Shown: positions 36,101 to 45,300 of the stretch, in pieces
Layout of the letters: each line of letters begins with the position of its first letter
Numbering within the stretch: position 1 is the first letter of the stretch
Assembly (NCBI RefSeq): GCF_001625595.1
Contig: NZ_AUXT01000162.1
Location: 1-64,000 of the forward strand
DNA length: 64,000 bases
DNA from: Pseudoalteromonas luteoviolacea NCIMB 1942
GTDB lineage: Bacteria > Pseudomonadota > Gammaproteobacteria > Enterobacterales > Alteromonadaceae
Reading direction: 5' to 3'
Program-made: the position numbers and the translations under genes
The notes under the pieces: model-generated
Seen by the model: the letters and a program-made list of their open reading frames with translations, nothing else
Told to the model about the DNA's origin: nothing
Databases searched by the model: none

Positions 36101-38767
36101 CTCAGTGACGTTCGATTGATGATAAAGCTGCGCTTCAATTTCACCCAATTCAATTCTAAAGCCGCGAATTTTCACTTGGTGATCGGTGCGGCCAAGGTAC
36201 TCTAAGTGTCCTTCCACATTATATTTCACCAAATCTCCGGTGCGATACAGTCGGCTGCCGTTATCGCAAAATGGGTTTGCCACAAAGCGTTCAGCACTGA
36301 GATCTGGACGATTTAAATAACCTCGCGCAAGGCCTGCACCGGCGATATAAAGCTCGCCTGCAACCCCATTTGGTACAGGATTGAGCGCCGCATCCAAGAC
36401 ATGAAATTGAGTCGCGCGAACGGTTTCCCCGAGGTGTATTTGACCATCAACCACACGTTGACAGGATGACCAAATCGTTGTTTCAGTCGGTCCATACATA
36501 TTCCAAAGTGTCACGTTGTGAGCCAGTAGCGTCTCGGCAAGCTCTGCTGGCAGCGCTTCGCCGCCACACAGCCCCAGCACCGGGCGCTGTATCAGATTTT
36601 CAGCCAGCAGTGCCCGCCAGCCAGCAGGGGTTGCTTGAATTAAAGCAACCTCCGCCAATATCGAGTCGTTTAAATCACTTTGTTGTTCTGCGACCAGCAC
36701 CTGTGCGCCGGCATAAAGTGGCAGGTGTAACTCAAGGCCAGAGATATCAAATGACAAAGAGGTCAGTGCCAGCACTTTATCGCTCGCTTGCAGAGTAAGC
36801 TTGTCCTGCATCGCGGCTAAAAAGTTACTGAGATTTTCATGGCTAATCGCCACCCCTTTTGGTTTGCCCGTGGAGCCTGAGGTATAAATCACATACGCTA
36901 ATTGCGCCCCGTGAATATCAACAACAGGCGCAGATTCAGGTTGTGATGCTAGCGCAAGTGTTGCAGTATTAATCGCCACAACCTTTTCAGCCAACTCCAA
37001 TGGCGTATTGTGCAGCACCAGCAAAGACTCACTGTGATCCAAAATATAGTCAATGCGTGATTGTGGTAACTTAGGATCAACAGGCACATAAGTGCCACCA
37101 GCACGCATCACCGCCAACATCGCCACCAGCATGTCGATGCCTCGGCTAAACATCAGCGCCACGGTTTGCTCTGCCTGTAGCCCCTGCGAAATCAAGTAAT
37201 TAGCTAACTGCGCGCTGCGCTTATTTAAGTCCCCATAAGTCAGGGAATGACCCTGTGGCTCCATCGCGGCAACTTGTACAGCATGTGACTCAAAACGCTC
37301 GGTCAATTTTGTTAAATAGCTTGGTGCTTGCGCGATTGGCTGAACGTCCGCAAGGGATTGCTGCACTGTCAGAGAGACGTTACCCATTGCTTGCTCTGGC
37401 TGTGCAACCAATCTCTCAGTCAATACCAAGAAGCTCTCAAGAAGATGGGGTAATACCTCTGCATCACAGTGCATGGGGTCGCCCTCAAACTGAATCAAAA
37501 TCGAGTCTGCCTGCTCGACCACTTCCAATGAAAGCGGAAACTTGGCCTCGAATTGATCCACAATAATGGGCGTCAAAGGCAATGGCATCGGTCCATCACT
37601 ACTTGGCTGATACTCCGAGAAATTGTACATGGCTTGGAAGTGACTTTGCTCTGCCGTTTGCTGCCATCCCAGCTCTCTTGCCAGCCATTCATAGGGCACC
37701 AGTTGATGATCAATCACGGCCAAGGTGTGCTGCTGTACAGCGCGTGCAGCTTCAATCAAAGAACGCTCCGGTAATGCCTCATTTTTATAAAGCTGGGTGT
37801 TCACAAAAAAACCGACAATGTCACTAATATCCGGGTGGTTTCTCGCCGCGGTTGGCACCCCTAATAAAAACTGCTGAGCATCGCTAAAGCGTGATAAAAC
37901 AACTTGGTAAAGCGCCATAGTCAACGACGATAGCGTCAAGCTATATTGCTGACACAAGCCGCGCAACGACCGCGTCATCTCAGTCGATAGCTGCGTTTTT
38001 GCCAAAATGGCGTAGCGGCCATTATCAACTTGTGTCGCCTTGGGTATATTGAATTGCTGCGGCTCAAAGTTTACGTAGTCACGCCAGTAATCGCAGGCCT
38101 TTTGACCCATTTCAGCTTCAAGCGCATCCCGTTGCCACTGGGCATAATCGAGATACCTTAGCGCCGTTGGCGCAATATGTTCACCAAAGTATGCGCGAGC
38201 AAGGTCACGTAAAATCAAATTTGCCGACCAGCCATCACTGGCAATGTGATGGTTGTCCAAGAGCAGGATCCCACCTTTACCAAACGCGAGCCAAGCGGCA
38301 CGCATTAATGGCGCATGAGATAAGTCAAAAGGCTGGGCAAACCAGTTTTTCACCACATCTGACGATAATACCTTAACGGCTGACCCTACTTGTTGCGCCT
38401 CAGGCAGTGCCAATTCAGTAAGTGGCACTTGAGCATTGTCGACAAGGTACTGAACTGGCGAATTGTCATCGCTAAAACGCGTAGCCAGTGCCTGATGGGT
38501 GTGTACTAATACATTCAATGCCTGTTGTAGCTTGGTTAAATCCAACGCTGTCTCAATGTAATAAGCACGGGGCACATTGTAAGAAATAGACTCAGGCGTC
38601 AGCTGTTGCTGCAACCATAATCGTTGCTGCTGAAATGACAAGTGGCCAAAGTTATCCGCATGACGACGGATCTCGCTGTGTGTTTCTGGTTGCTCAGCAA
38701 ATAGTTCACCAAGTAAGTCTAGGTCTAATTCATCGGCCAGTGCGTCAAGAATATCGTCGTTGTTCAT
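33176..38767 (-). CDS. NRPS: C-A(Gly)-T-C fused to TauD-type beta-hydroxylase
   Basis: 1863 residues. C domain about 25-455 (HHIASDG). A domain about 470-930 with code D-I-L-Q-L-G-M-I-W, glycine. T domain about 950-1015 (FFALGGDSIIALQL). Second C domain about 1030-1465 (HHIISDG). A basic linker follows (LKKGLKKRAK), then an Fe(II)/2-oxoglutarate dioxygenase of the TauD/SyrP type, about 1530-1845. Its iron ligands are visible as H-x-E in YHNESSH (near 33863-33885) and the distal His in AHARDPYEEPRK, where the later Arg should bind 2-oxoglutarate. Such domains hydroxylate carrier-bound aspartate at the beta carbon. The second C domain has no following A domain in this protein; it is completed by the I-A-T-TE protein encoded next. 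So the hydroxylase sits physically between C and I-A-T of the last Asp module. Confidence 0.92.
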   Translation of the reverse strand: MNNDDILDALADELDLDLLGELFAEQPETHSEIRRHADNFGHLSFQQQRLWLQQQLTPESISYNVPRAYYIETALDLTKLQQALNVLVHTHQALATRFSDDNSPVQYLVDNAQVPLTELALPEAQQVGSAVKVLSSDVVKNWFAQPFDLSHAPLMRAAWLAFGKGGILLLDNHHIASDGWSANLILRDLARAYFGEHIAPTALRYLDYAQWQRDALEAEMGQKACDYWRDYVNFEPQQFNIPKATQVDNGRYAILAKTQLSTEMTRSLRGLCQQYSLTLSSLTMALYQVVLSRFSDAQQFLLGVPTAARNHPDISDIVGFFVNTQLYKNEALPERSLIEAARAVQQHTLAVIDHQLVPYEWLARELGWQQTAEQSHFQAMYNFSEYQPSSDGPMPLPLTPIIVDQFEAKFPLSLEVVEQADSILIQFEGDPMHCDAEVLPHLLESFLVLTERLVAQPEQAMGNVSLTVQQSLADVQPIAQAPSYLTKLTERFESHAVQVAAMEPQGHSLTYGDLNKRSAQLANYLISQGLQAEQTVALMFSRGIDMLVAMLAVMRAGGTYVPVDPKLPQSRIDYILDHSESLLVLHNTPLELAEKVVAINTATLALASQPESAPVVDIHGAQLAYVIYTSGSTGKPKGVAISHENLSNFLAAMQDKLTLQASDKVLALTSLSFDISGLELHLPLYAGAQVLVAEQQSDLNDSILAEVALIQATPAGWRALLAENLIQRPVLGLCGGEALPAELAETLLAHNVTLWNMYGPTETTIWSSCQRVVDGQIHLGETVRATQFHVLDAALNPVPNGVAGELYIAGAGLARGYLNRPDLSAERFVANPFCDNGSRLYRTGDLVKYNVEGHLEYLGRTDHQVKIRGFRIELGEIEAQLYHQSNVTEAVVIAEELPTGARLVAYVAGCDLESNTLQTQLAQVLPHYMVPSVIVVLDALPLNNSGKIDRHALPKVQDSHREDIVAPADEQEQQLADIWQTVLKYSPIGREDDFFALGGDSIIALQLASRISASLTLNCAVKDIFDAPTVAALSARLTSASANVLPVLEKVDRQPSYDLAPAQMSLWLSDQMVQEQDKHAFNISGAVTLRGELDIDLLQQAFSLVVARHASLRMRFEEHLGEASMIVADDVEFKLATHDLSHLALILRDEHTQKLQKEFENQPFNLDSAPLLRAMLVKLAGREFLLSVSMHHIISDGWSTGVLIDDLGKAYQALTTQQSPNWQPLEIDYVDYAQWQQAMQSQEAGQLLRDYWRDHLAAAPANSALPNHYPRPAQLSNEGSLVTGSFDADQTKRLKAFASEQRLSLNALLLSGYFLFLHAVNDKPDVIVGSDFAGRDNPALEALIGFFVRVLPQRSKLKEEFLVIDFIKQTQDLSLQVMAHQALGLESLTELVDTPRVNNIQPLVQQLFVMQNTPQQQWPMAEISLEPVESLSAISSKFDSALFVIEADELQCQWVFRKQLYNPEIMQQWLGRWQQCVLQLIEMSEQPVRNVISPMIQEFKTMQKAARGNSFSGLKKGLKKRAKAPAAPIKTYFLPETEQFPILVEPTSPDLDPINWASNNRDVIDGYLQQYGGIIFRNFALQSPQEFESFADAIQPGLYGQYGDLPKKEGGKKTYKSTPYPERQMILYHNESSHLGKWPRKQWFFCELPSKVGGATPIVDCRRMLKELPEELVAKIKEKELLYVRNFIPNLDVAWQDFYKTDDKAEVEARLTASNTEFRWLDNGGLQTRTKTHGVIKHHLSGEESFFNQVQLHHESCLEASVRDDLLEMVGHEYLPRNVFFGDGTPISYEEMAIIGEAYERCAVRFDWQKGDVVMLDNMLAAHARDPYEEPRKIVVAMGDMVSQAQLVEANAEQAKADQECLA

Positions 38768-38790
38768 GTGTATCTCTAAAAAAGGGAAAA

Positions 38791-38809
38791 GGGAGTCACA
38801 GACTCCCTA
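38791..38809 (-). terminator. Terminator or attenuator between NRPS genes
   Basis: AGGGAGTC / GACTCCCT, 8-bp perfect stem with an ACA loop. On the minus strand it is followed by TTTTCCCTTTTTT. It lies between the I-A-T gene stop (38836) and the next NRPS start (38767) in a gap of only 68 bp, so it may reduce rather than abolish read-through. Confidence 0.65.
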
Positions 38810-38835
38810 ATGTAAAGATTGATTTGATTAAGCGA

Positions 38836-41800
38836 TTAGCTGCCTAAACCCAACTTTTGTTGTAGCACTTCGCGCTGCTCTGGCGAGAGCGTAGCGAGCT
38901 TTAATTGGGTCATGGCGATTTTTTCTAGCTTTTGCGCATCAGGGTGCTTGGCACTCAATGCGGCCGCCAACTTCACGATGGTGGCATTGTCAAAAATAAT
39001 GCCAGGGTCAACATCCATCAACAGTTGCTTTTTAATCCGCGTCACCCATTTGATGGCTGCCAATGAATGGCCACCTAAGTCGAAAAAGCTGATATCACAG
39101 CTGACTTTTTCAACTTCTAAAATATCTGCCAGCGAGTCTGCTAACCACTTCTCCAGCTGTGAACTGGGTGCCACATAAGCTACGTTTTGCAGTTCATTCG
39201 CCTTAGGTAACTGAGTACGGTCAACTTTGCCATTGGTAAGTAGAGGCAGTTGCGCTAATGCAATGAAAAATTGCGGTACCATGGCTTCAGGTAAATGGTC
39301 ACGCAGATGCGTTTGCAAGTATTGGTTCACCTCACCGTCTAGTAGGCCAGATACTGGATTACCTTGGTATTCAAACCCGGTTAAATAAGCCACTAATGCG
39401 GTTTGACCGCCAAGATTTTGCGCCATGACGTAACACCCAACTGACTCAAGTGTACGGCTTACACTTGCGGCAACTTCATTGGGCTCAACCCTAAAGCCGC
39501 GAATCTGTACTTGGTCGTCCTTTCGGCCCGACAAGCTAATCGTGCCATCAGGCATATATCGCGCGACATCACCTGTTGGATATAATCTGGGTGCCCATTG
39601 GCTATCGCTGACAAAGCCTTCGCTTTCAGCTTTACCTAAGTAGCCACGCGCCAGTTGCGTACCAGCAATGTGTAACTCACCTTGCTCACCCACCGCACAC
39701 AGCGTACCGTGCTCATTAAGAATATAAATTGACGAACCAGCAAAGATGTGGCTTAACTTTGCCACTGTACCTGCAAAGCTTGATAAATCATGATACTGAT
39801 GAGACAGCACACCGACCGTCGCTTCGGTCGGCCCATAGTGGTTAAATACCTTCGTATTTGGACTCAAGCGATGGATCTTTTGTAGTAATGTCGGTGCACT
39901 GGCTTCACCACCGAGGATCAGCTTGTTTGGCAGAGCTTTTGGCTCACTCTCTAACAGCGCTTGCAGATGTGAAGGCACAATCTTAACCACTTCCACTTGT
40001 TGCGCACTGACATACTGGGCAAAGGCCTGACCTTCCATAACTGCCTGCTCTGGGGCAACCACTAAACTACCGCCATTGTAAAAGGCATTAAATAGGCACG
40101 TATTACCGATGTCAGCCGCAACGGTTGAGGTTAAACCATAGCGCTGTTGACCAAGGTTCATCGCTTCACTTGAGCCAAAGCAGTAATGTGCCAATTGAGC
40201 GTGTTCAATCACCACGCCTTTTGGTGTTCCCGTAGAACCAGATGTGAATAGGACATACGCCACTTGTTGCGCGTTAGGCAACGCAATGGTGTCTGCGACC
40301 GTCAGCTGTTCTGCTGCAGCCAACAACTCAACTAAACCTATGCTGTTCTCATCACTTTGTACTGCAATATGGCGGGTCGCGCCAGCTGCTGTAATAATTT
40401 GTTGTTGACGCGAGAGTGGCCAAACAGGGTCCACCGGACAGTAAGCTGCACCGAGACGTTGAATCGCTAGAATCACCAACACTTGCTCAAAGCTGCGCGG
40501 CAGTGCAACCGTGACGATGTCGTTGCTGGCGACGCCCTTCGCTTGCAACACATTGGCAATACGCAGTAAACGCGCATCTAAAGACGCATAGTCTAAGCTT
40601 TGTTGGCCATCTGTCAGGGCAAGTTGTGTCGGCTGAGTCGCAGCAAAATGTGTGATTTTATCAAACAGTAGCGCGACTTCTGTGGCTGCACGGTTTAGGC
40701 CTAAGTGGCGTTTTTGCTCTTGCTCGGTGGCTATCTGTAATTCACCCACTGGCGTATTTAGTTGACTACCTAGTTGCTGCAATAATTGCTGATATTGCGC
40801 TAACAAGGTTTGTGCAGCTGCGTCACTGTAGGCTTGACTATCATAGCGCAGCGCCAGTTGTGCTCCCGTGTCTTTTAGCACACAGGTTAAGTGTAATTCG
40901 CTGCTATCGTCCAAACGCAATAGCTGACCATAAGACTCGCCATGCCATACCTGCATAACACAGCTTGGAGACCAGTTTAATTCATACTTTTCAGTGCCTT
41001 GATAAGCTTCGGCCCACTCAAGGTGTTGCTCACACTGGAAAGCAAACTGACTAAGCCACGCGGTCAGCGTTTGCAAAGGGTCCACGTCAATGACAATCGG
41101 TAAGTGCAATTGGTACACGCCTAGCGCGCCCTCAAGTTCTTCGCTCATTTGTCTTGGGTCGTAACCCAGTGCGGCACTAAACCCTGCATTCTTGCTAATG
41201 CGAGCAAGTAACATCCACCAAGTCGCATGCAAAATCACTTCGCTGTCTAACTCAAGTTGCTCTGCCAAACCATCAATACTTTGCAGAACTGAATCGCTCA
41301 GTGACACAGCACAACTTTGCTGCGTGCACAAATCAGTGGCGGCAGGCGCCTTGTGATAAGGCAGTTGAAAGTTGTTATCTACATGCTGTAATTTTGTGCT
41401 TACTTGCTGCCAATACGCCGCCCCTTGGGCCGCTTCTGGCGTTTCATTCATCTCTTCAAGCCAAGCTAAAAAGTCTGGATATTGAATTACTTCAGTGTCG
41501 CCTTCCACACCATTGAGTAATTGACCAATATATTCATAAACGCTGGCAATATCTAACGCTAAAGCATTGGCATGAATCAGCAAATACGCTTGCTGCTGGC
41601 AAACAAAATGGCTGAGTTGAATGTTTTGTCCATGTGCCGTATCCAATGTGATAGGAATAAGCTTAGCTTGCTCAGTAGCCACTAAGTCAGCTTGGCTCGT
41701 AACCGCTTCACAGATTAAACTGTGTTGTGCATTAGGCACCTGACGCGTGCCTCTAAAGCCTTCTACCTGTGTGAATGCAAACTGCAATATGAGCTGTTGC

Positions 41801-41973
41801 TGCGCAATGGTTTCAGCACGCTGAGTCAGCTCTGCCACTGTTAGGCTGGGTTCGATTGGCACCAAAACACTGTGCACGGTAACGGCGGCATCATCTTGCT
41901 TTGATACATGTTGTTTTTGTTGAACACTCAGGCCAAGGCCCTGCGGATACGCATCGATATATTCTTGGATCAT
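38836..41973 (-). CDS. NRPS: I-A(Asp)-T, split module
   Basis: About 1045 residues. N-terminal condensation-like domain (about 1-420) with the catalytic motif lost: the HHxxxDG position reads LIHANALALD (near 41555-41580). A domain about 430-930 (FTSGSTGTPKG, FNHYGPTEATVG) with code D-I-T-K-I-G-H-V-G, aspartate. T domain about 955-1020 (FFDLGGHSLAAIKW), then a short helical tail. It has no working C domain of its own; the preceding protein ends in one. Probably loads Asp that becomes beta-hydroxyaspartate, but no hydroxylase is attached. The frame is open 26 codons further up. I chose the ATG of MIQEYIDAYPQG because the paralogue at 29376 begins at the equivalent residue (MIAEYIEEYQQG). It has its own upstream region after a terminator. 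Confidence 0.9.
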   Translation of the reverse strand: MIQEYIDAYPQGLGLSVQQKQHVSKQDDAAVTVHSVLVPIEPSLTVAELTQRAETIAQQQLILQFAFTQVEGFRGTRQVPNAQHSLICEAVTSQADLVATEQAKLIPITLDTAHGQNIQLSHFVCQQQAYLLIHANALALDIASVYEYIGQLLNGVEGDTEVIQYPDFLAWLEEMNETPEAAQGAAYWQQVSTKLQHVDNNFQLPYHKAPAATDLCTQQSCAVSLSDSVLQSIDGLAEQLELDSEVILHATWWMLLARISKNAGFSAALGYDPRQMSEELEGALGVYQLHLPIVIDVDPLQTLTAWLSQFAFQCEQHLEWAEAYQGTEKYELNWSPSCVMQVWHGESYGQLLRLDDSSELHLTCVLKDTGAQLALRYDSQAYSDAAAQTLLAQYQQLLQQLGSQLNTPVGELQIATEQEQKRHLGLNRAATEVALLFDKITHFAATQPTQLALTDGQQSLDYASLDARLLRIANVLQAKGVASNDIVTVALPRSFEQVLVILAIQRLGAAYCPVDPVWPLSRQQQIITAAGATRHIAVQSDENSIGLVELLAAAEQLTVADTIALPNAQQVAYVLFTSGSTGTPKGVVIEHAQLAHYCFGSSEAMNLGQQRYGLTSTVAADIGNTCLFNAFYNGGSLVVAPEQAVMEGQAFAQYVSAQQVEVVKIVPSHLQALLESEPKALPNKLILGGEASAPTLLQKIHRLSPNTKVFNHYGPTEATVGVLSHQYHDLSSFAGTVAKLSHIFAGSSIYILNEHGTLCAVGEQGELHIAGTQLARGYLGKAESEGFVSDSQWAPRLYPTGDVARYMPDGTISLSGRKDDQVQIRGFRVEPNEVAASVSRTLESVGCYVMAQNLGGQTALVAYLTGFEYQGNPVSGLLDGEVNQYLQTHLRDHLPEAMVPQFFIALAQLPLLTNGKVDRTQLPKANELQNVAYVAPSSQLEKWLADSLADILEVEKVSCDISFFDLGGHSLAAIKWVTRIKKQLLMDVDPGIIFDNATIVKLAAALSAKHPDAQKLEKIAMTQLKLATLSPEQREVLQQKLGLGS

Positions 41974-42263
41974 GCCAAATGTCTCTTGCAGTAAATTTAG
42001 AGCCATTTGGCACACGCGATTGCATCCAAATAGCCCATTATGAAAAACCAATAATGTGCATGTCCCTCAAGGTTTGGTGCCAATAACATTGACGCATAAG
42101 GCGTCCTAAAAAATGCATTAAATGAGGCTATTTTGCCCACAACCTAGGGATGTGTCTTAATGACGAGCAAAGCCCTAGTTTTTTTAAGGAAAACCCGTAA
42201 GTTTCTGCCAATCCCATGGCTGATAAGTATTTTGTTGATCAAAATCAAGGCTGGTTAAATAAC
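41974..42263 (-). promoter_or_regulatory. Leader/promoter region of the I-A-T gene
   Basis: About 290 bp after the previous gene's terminator. It must contain the promoter of the I-A-T gene if the upstream terminator works. No Fur box matching the consensus was found. A small GACGC/GCGTC hairpin occurs near 42089-42103. The low-GC T-rich stretch near 42178-42187 is otherwise unremarkable. Confidence 0.3.
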
Positions 42264-42296
42264 AAAAGCCAAGTGCATTAACACAACTTGGCTTTT
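42264..42296 (-). terminator. Terminator after the 12-kb NRPS gene
   Basis: AAAAGCCAAGT / ACTTGGCTTTT, 11-bp perfect stem with an 11-base loop; on the minus strand the stem itself ends in TTTT, followed by GTTATTT. It lies 25 bp past the NRPS stop. Confidence 0.85.
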
Positions 42297-42320
42297 GGGT
42301 TGACGGCACTAGGCGAAATA

Positions 42321-45300
42321 CTATTTTTTCAACTTACCAAATTTCGCCATTTTACGTTTTTTCATGCCACCACTGCGTTTGGGTTTTGGCAGTGCTTGTT
42401 CAGGCTGAGACGCCAAGGTTGCTAACAAACCAAGCCACTCTGTGAGAGTCGCCTGCATCTTATCTTTCACATAGAGCTCACGTTTGAACACCATGTTGCC
42501 ACTCAAACCTTGCGCCGTTGGCTCAATAAAAATGGCAGAGTCGAATTTACTAGTTACCCCTTCGCTCGGCAATTCACTGATTTCAATCCCCTCAACAGGC
42601 CAGCGCGGTTGCGGCGTATTTTGCATTACAAATAGCTGCTGGAAAATCGGCGACACGCCGTTTTGACGCGGAGTATCTGCCACTTGCGCAATATTCTCTA
42701 GCGTCAGAAGTTGATGATCTTGAACTGCTAACAGTTGCTGTTGAACCTGTTGTGCAAGGCTAATAAAGCTGTCGTCGGTTTTTAGCATAATACGAACAGG
42801 TAATACCTTAATAAAGAAACCAATCAACGGTTCCAAAGCAGCCTCTTCACGACCCGCTAAATCAGTGCCTACCACTAAGTCTTGCTGCCCCGTTTGCTGG
42901 CTTAAAAACGCCATATAACTGGCTTTCAACAAGGCAAATAACGACAGGTGATGCGCTTCGCTCAATGCTCGCAATTGCGCGCTGAGTTCTGGCGCGATAT
43001 CAAACACCACCTGCTCACCTTGACTGCTCGGTTTATCTGGACGCGGCAAGTGCAGCGGTAAAACACTAACCGGCGGAGCAGCTTGTAGCTGCTGTTGCCA
43101 AAATACCTTGTTGTGCGCGCCTTCTGGCGACGCCAAGCGCGCAGTTTGCCAGCTTGCGTAGTCTGCATACTGAACTTCCAACGGCGTTAACTTAGCGGCT
43201 AGACTGCTATCTCCAAGCCGCTCAGCATAGAATACACCCAGCTCTTGAACGAGATTGGCAATCGACCAGCCATCGCTGATGATATGATGCATGCTAACCA
43301 ACAATTGATAGTGTTGCTCACCCAGCTGCAATACCTTGGCGCGCATGAGTGGCGCGGCGCTTAAGTCAAAGTGCTGTTGCTCAAACTCGTTGCGTAGATG
43401 CTGCGCCAACAGCGTATTGTCTATCGGCTCAACAGCCAATTTAAAGGTCAGGTTCTCAAGCACTTCAACGCGAGGCTCGCCCTCAACATCCACAAATCGC
43501 GAGCGTAAAATCTCATGACGCGTAAGCAACGCATTGAATGCCTGCTCAAGGGCAATCACATCCAACTCGCCGCTCAGTTCAACCGCCCCCGCAATATTGT
43601 AAGCAGCTTTATCGGCTTCATTGGTGCTGAGTCTATCCGTCAGCCATAAGCTTTGTTGCGCGGGAGATACCTGCATCAGCGCGGTACGCTCAACGCGTGA
43701 CAACGCCAATCGTTTAACGCCTTGCGAGGACTCTGATACACACTGAGCCAGAGCTGCTAAATCTTGGGCACTGAAGATATCTTTCACTTCGATGCCGTAC
43801 TCGCCGAGCTCATTGAAGCGCGACACCAAGCGCAGTGCTGTTATCGAATCACCACCAAGGGCAAAAAAGTTATCGTGACGCCCCACCTGCTCAACATGCA
43901 ACAATGACTGCCACACGTGCGCGATTTGCTGCTCTAATTCGCCTTGCGGTGCAACATAACCGCTGGCGTTATCCGCTAAGTTCACGTCAGGTAAACGCTT
44001 ACGGTCCACCTTACCATTTTGGTTAAGTGGTAGCTGTGCCATGATTTCAATGGCTTGCGGTATCATGTAATCAGGTAAGGTTTCACGCAGTTGCGCTTGC
44101 AACTCATTCGCTGTGTGTACGGTAACCGCATAGGCAACTAAAACAGGCTGTTCCTTGGCGCTTTGAACCACGACAATGGCTTGCTCTACGCCCGCAAGTG
44201 CGCTGAGCTGCGCTTCGATTTCTCCCAACTCAATACGATGGCCACGTATTTTGATCTGATCATCCACACGGCTAAGATATTCTAATTGTTCATCCTCATT
44301 CCAGCGTACTAAGTCACCGGTGCGATACAAACGCCCGCCTTGATCACCAAACGGGTTGGCCACAAAACGTTCAGCGGTTAATTCTGGCTGGCCAATATAA
44401 CCCGCTGCAAGACAACTGCCGCCGATATACAGCTCACCTGTCGCACCTTTTGGAAGCAGGTTAAGGGCGTTGTCCAATACGTAAACTTGACGGTTACCCA
44501 TAGGTAAACCGATCGGAACGTAGCGACCTGCCACTTGCGACTGTGCATCTCCTATCCACAGCGTTGGTGTTACTACCGCTTCGGTGGGACCATAAGCATT
44601 GACAAACTGTGCCTGAGGTAGGCTCTGCTGTGCTAACTTAAAGTCCCCTCGGTGCCAGCCTTCACCGCCAACAATACATAAACGCACCGATCCCAACGTT
44701 GAAACATGACGTAAATACGCAGGCGGCAGATCCACAACAGTAACGCCCGCTGTGGCTGCGTAGTCAACCAGCGCATCGGGACTCAGAGCCTTAGGATCAA
44801 CCACACTCAGTTGTGCACCGCATAGTAGCGGCATAAGCAACTGTTCAAGCGCTGCATCAAAGCCCATAGAAGCGAATAACAACGCATGATCTTGACTCTG
44901 ATATTGGTAGGTCTGCTGCATAGCGTAGCAATGATCTGCCAAGGCTTGATGAGACACGGCAACCCCTTTTGGTAACCCCGTCGAACCAGAAGTAAAGATC
45001 ATATACGCCAGCTGCTGAGGTTGAATCACTTGATTTATTGGGGTGGCAGGATAGTCAGCAACCAAGCCGCTCTCCAGACACTGAATATATGCACCTTGCA
45101 GCTGGGTGCTTGTGTCATCACTGAGCATCAAACTTGCGGCACTTTGCTGAACGATATACTGCTGACGTTCAATTGGCAGGCTCGGGTCAATCGGCACATA
45201 GGTCGCACCAGATTTCAACACCGCCAGCGCGGCAACCACCATCTCAGTGCCACGCTCGAAGCGCACAGCAACCACTTTGTGTTGCTGTGCACAAAGATAA

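Noticed and set aside
29376..42051. I-A-T N-terminal domains as ordinary LCL condensation domains
   Set aside because: The catalytic HHxxxDG is absent in both copies, and a complete C domain already ends the preceding protein.
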